Positions 6,833 to 6,915 of a DNA stretch of 6,915 nt are shown in pieces (the first letter of the stretch is position 1; every line of letters begins with the position of its first letter). Origin of the DNA: an uncultured Agathobacter sp. (GTDB lineage: Bacteria > Bacillota > Clostridia > Lachnospirales > Lachnospiraceae); contig CAKRKX010000110.1 of the NCBI GenBank assembly GCA_934358675.1, forward strand, positions 1 through 6,915, written 5' to 3'. The translations under genes and the position numbers were made by a program. Below the pieces are notes generated by a model. That model worked only from the letters and a program-made list of their open reading frames with translations, was not told where the DNA came from and searched no databases.

Positions 6833-6888
6833 GGGGGCTGCGCAGCTCGCGGAGAAGAAGTTTATGCTGAGCATACCGCTCGCGCGCG
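6833..6888. other. GC-rich non-coding stretch with stacked palindromes
   Basis: Just after the second HD-GYP gene, base composition shifts to GC-rich and simple inverted repeats crowd together. There is a perfect GCTGCGCAGC (6837-6846), an inverted repeat TATGCT-G-AGCATA (6863-6875) enclosed by GCGG (6849-6852) and CCGC (6876-6879), and a direct repeat GCTCGCG (6845-6851 and 6878-6884). I see no convincing gene. It could be a dispersed structured repeat or the folded end of the mRNA; the window ends too soon to decide. Confidence 0.4.
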
Positions 6889-6913
6889 AAAGTGTGCGGC
6901 AAGCGCACACTTT
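6889..6913 (+). terminator. Possible terminator hairpin at the window edge
   Basis: AAAGTGTGCG (6889-6898) and CGCACACTTT (6904-6913) are perfect 10-bp arms around the 5-nt loop GCAAG. The A-flanked, GC-cored stem ending in TTT fits an intrinsic terminator for the HD-GYP operon, but only TTTAT is visible before the window ends, so the T-tract cannot be confirmed. Confidence 0.5.
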
Positions 6914-6915
6914 AT

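Noticed and set aside
6864..6915. Small open frame starting at ATG 6864 with GGAG 9 nt upstream
   Set aside because: It is open to the window end but only 17 codons are visible, and they are built from the inverted repeats, including the perfect hairpin at 6889-6913. The structure explains the sequence better than coding.

Overview
The window looks like chromosomal DNA from a low-to-moderate-GC anaerobic Firmicute, most likely a gut-type clostridium of the Lachnospiraceae. The reasons are strong GGAGG ribosome binding sites, TTGATT/TATAAT housekeeping promoters, an ATP-type PEP carboxykinase with highly biased codon use, and an RpoD-like region 1.1 that resembles clostridial sigma-A. The assignment is inferred from sequence style; no marker gene is present. 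All genes are on the + strand.

Layout. (1) Positions 2-103 hold the last 33 codons of a probable PIN-domain (VapC-like) protein. (2) After 17 nt comes a 494-residue AAA+ ATPase whose motor is most like that of Lon, but it has no protease domain, an unrecognised N-terminal domain, and Asn in place of the usual Walker B Asp. (3) Eighteen nt further on is a 299-residue acidic protein that reads as a sigma-70 relic or mimic. It keeps regions 1.1-like, 1.2, 2.1-2.2 and a region 3-like helix-turn-helix, but its 2.3/2.4 segment is acidic and lacks the promoter-melting aromatics, and it has no region 4. (4) A clear promoter, overlapped by a perfect 8-3-8 palindrome, drives pckA, which ends in a strong intrinsic terminator. 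(5) A second promoter drives a two-gene operon of six-TM HD-GYP proteins. The first has a complete c-di-GMP phosphodiesterase motif set; the second is degenerate at several metal and signature positions. (6) The last ~90 nt are non-coding, GC-rich and full of inverted repeats, possibly including a terminator cut by the window edge.

How the parts may work together. pckA is core carbon metabolism (oxaloacetate/PEP interconversion) and appears to be its own transcription unit. The HD-GYP pair looks like a membrane signalling module, with an active c-di-GMP hydrolase beside a probable pseudo-enzyme partner or sensor. The AAA+ and sigma-like genes form a tight pair and are the best candidate for something undescribed: an ATP-driven machine paired with a protein that could bind RNA polymerase core without recognising promoters. 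That function is inference; the sequence shows only the domain losses and the gene arrangement.
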